Positions 42,286 to 42,292 of a DNA stretch of 42,292 nt are shown here, in pieces; position 1 is the first letter of the stretch, and each line of letters opens with the position of its first letter. The DNA is from Methylobacter sp. (GTDB lineage Bacteria; Pseudomonadota; Gammaproteobacteria; Methylococcales; Methylomonadaceae). The stretch covers positions 1 through 42,292 of the forward strand of contig JAUXTH010000210.1 in assembly GCA_030679035.1 (NCBI GenBank), read 5' to 3'. Made by a program: the position numbers and the translations under genes. The notes below the pieces were generated by a model. The model saw only the letters and a program-made list of their open reading frames with translations, had not been told where the DNA came from and made no database searches.

Positions 42286-42292
42286 GTTATGA

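Overview
The window looks like chromosomal DNA of a gammaproteobacterium, most likely a type I methanotroph (Methylococcales). The case rests on a hopanoid operon built on a single squalene synthase with Shc, HpnG, HpnH, HpnN, HpnO and an HpnM-like protein, on CopC/CopD copper-uptake genes inside that operon, and on Mla-type outer-membrane lipid transport. No methane monooxygenase gene is present, so this placement is an inference. I see no tRNA, rRNA, CRISPR array, prophage or transposase gene.

Layout. 0-0.45 kb: one arm of a 140-bp inverted repeat that returns at the far right end, then a hairpin repeat. 0.45-2.85 kb: a small Cys-rich hypothetical and two exported proteins that each carry a His/Cys pair in a caspase-like (clan CD) arrangement. 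2.9-4.4 kb: a sulfite-dehydrogenase-like molybdopterin subunit broken by one frameshift, plus its small cytochrome c. 4.4-6.2 kb: repeats, an iron-permease-family protein and a gene remnant. 6.2-15.3 kb: a signalling and corrinoid block. It holds a PAS-PAS-GGDEF cyclase and, on the opposite strand, a probable six-gene operon in the order HD-GYP response regulator, RACo-like corrinoid activase, corrinoid protein, UroD/MtaA-like methyltransferase, DUF1638 protein, hybrid histidine kinase. 15.6-20.5 kb: proS, two unknown genes, an HPP-CBS membrane protein and apt. 20.5-23.4 kb (minus strand): hpnH, hpnM-like, mlaA. 23.9-35.8 kb (plus strand): squalene synthase, shc, hpnG, hpnN, hpnO, copC, copD, dxs. 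35.8-36.7 kb: no gene, but a cluster of palindromes and a strong candidate small RNA with its own promoter and terminator. 36.7-41 kb (minus strand): a DUF455 protein and an MlaE-F-D-lipoprotein transporter. 41.3-42.1 kb: an LpxH-like metallophosphatase, followed by the second arm of the terminal inverted repeat.

How the genes fit together. Dxs feeds isoprenoid precursors. Squalene synthase and Shc make the hopene skeleton, HpnH and HpnG add and trim the adenosyl side chain, HpnO aminates it, and HpnN, HpnM, MlaA and the MlaFED-type ABC system probably move hopanoids and phospholipids between membranes.

The most unusual items are: (1) the corrinoid/RACo/DUF1638 operon, which has no recognisable substrate methyltransferase but is bracketed by signal-transduction genes; (2) a 47-bp dispersed repeat found in coding sequence, twice in copD in opposite orientations and once at the 3' end of the mlaF-like gene; (3) an orphan transcript at about 36.41-36.67 kb with three CCUCC motifs; (4) the paired exported caspase-like proteins. 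The near-identical inverted repeats at both ends suggest that the window may be a whole contig that ended at a repeat.
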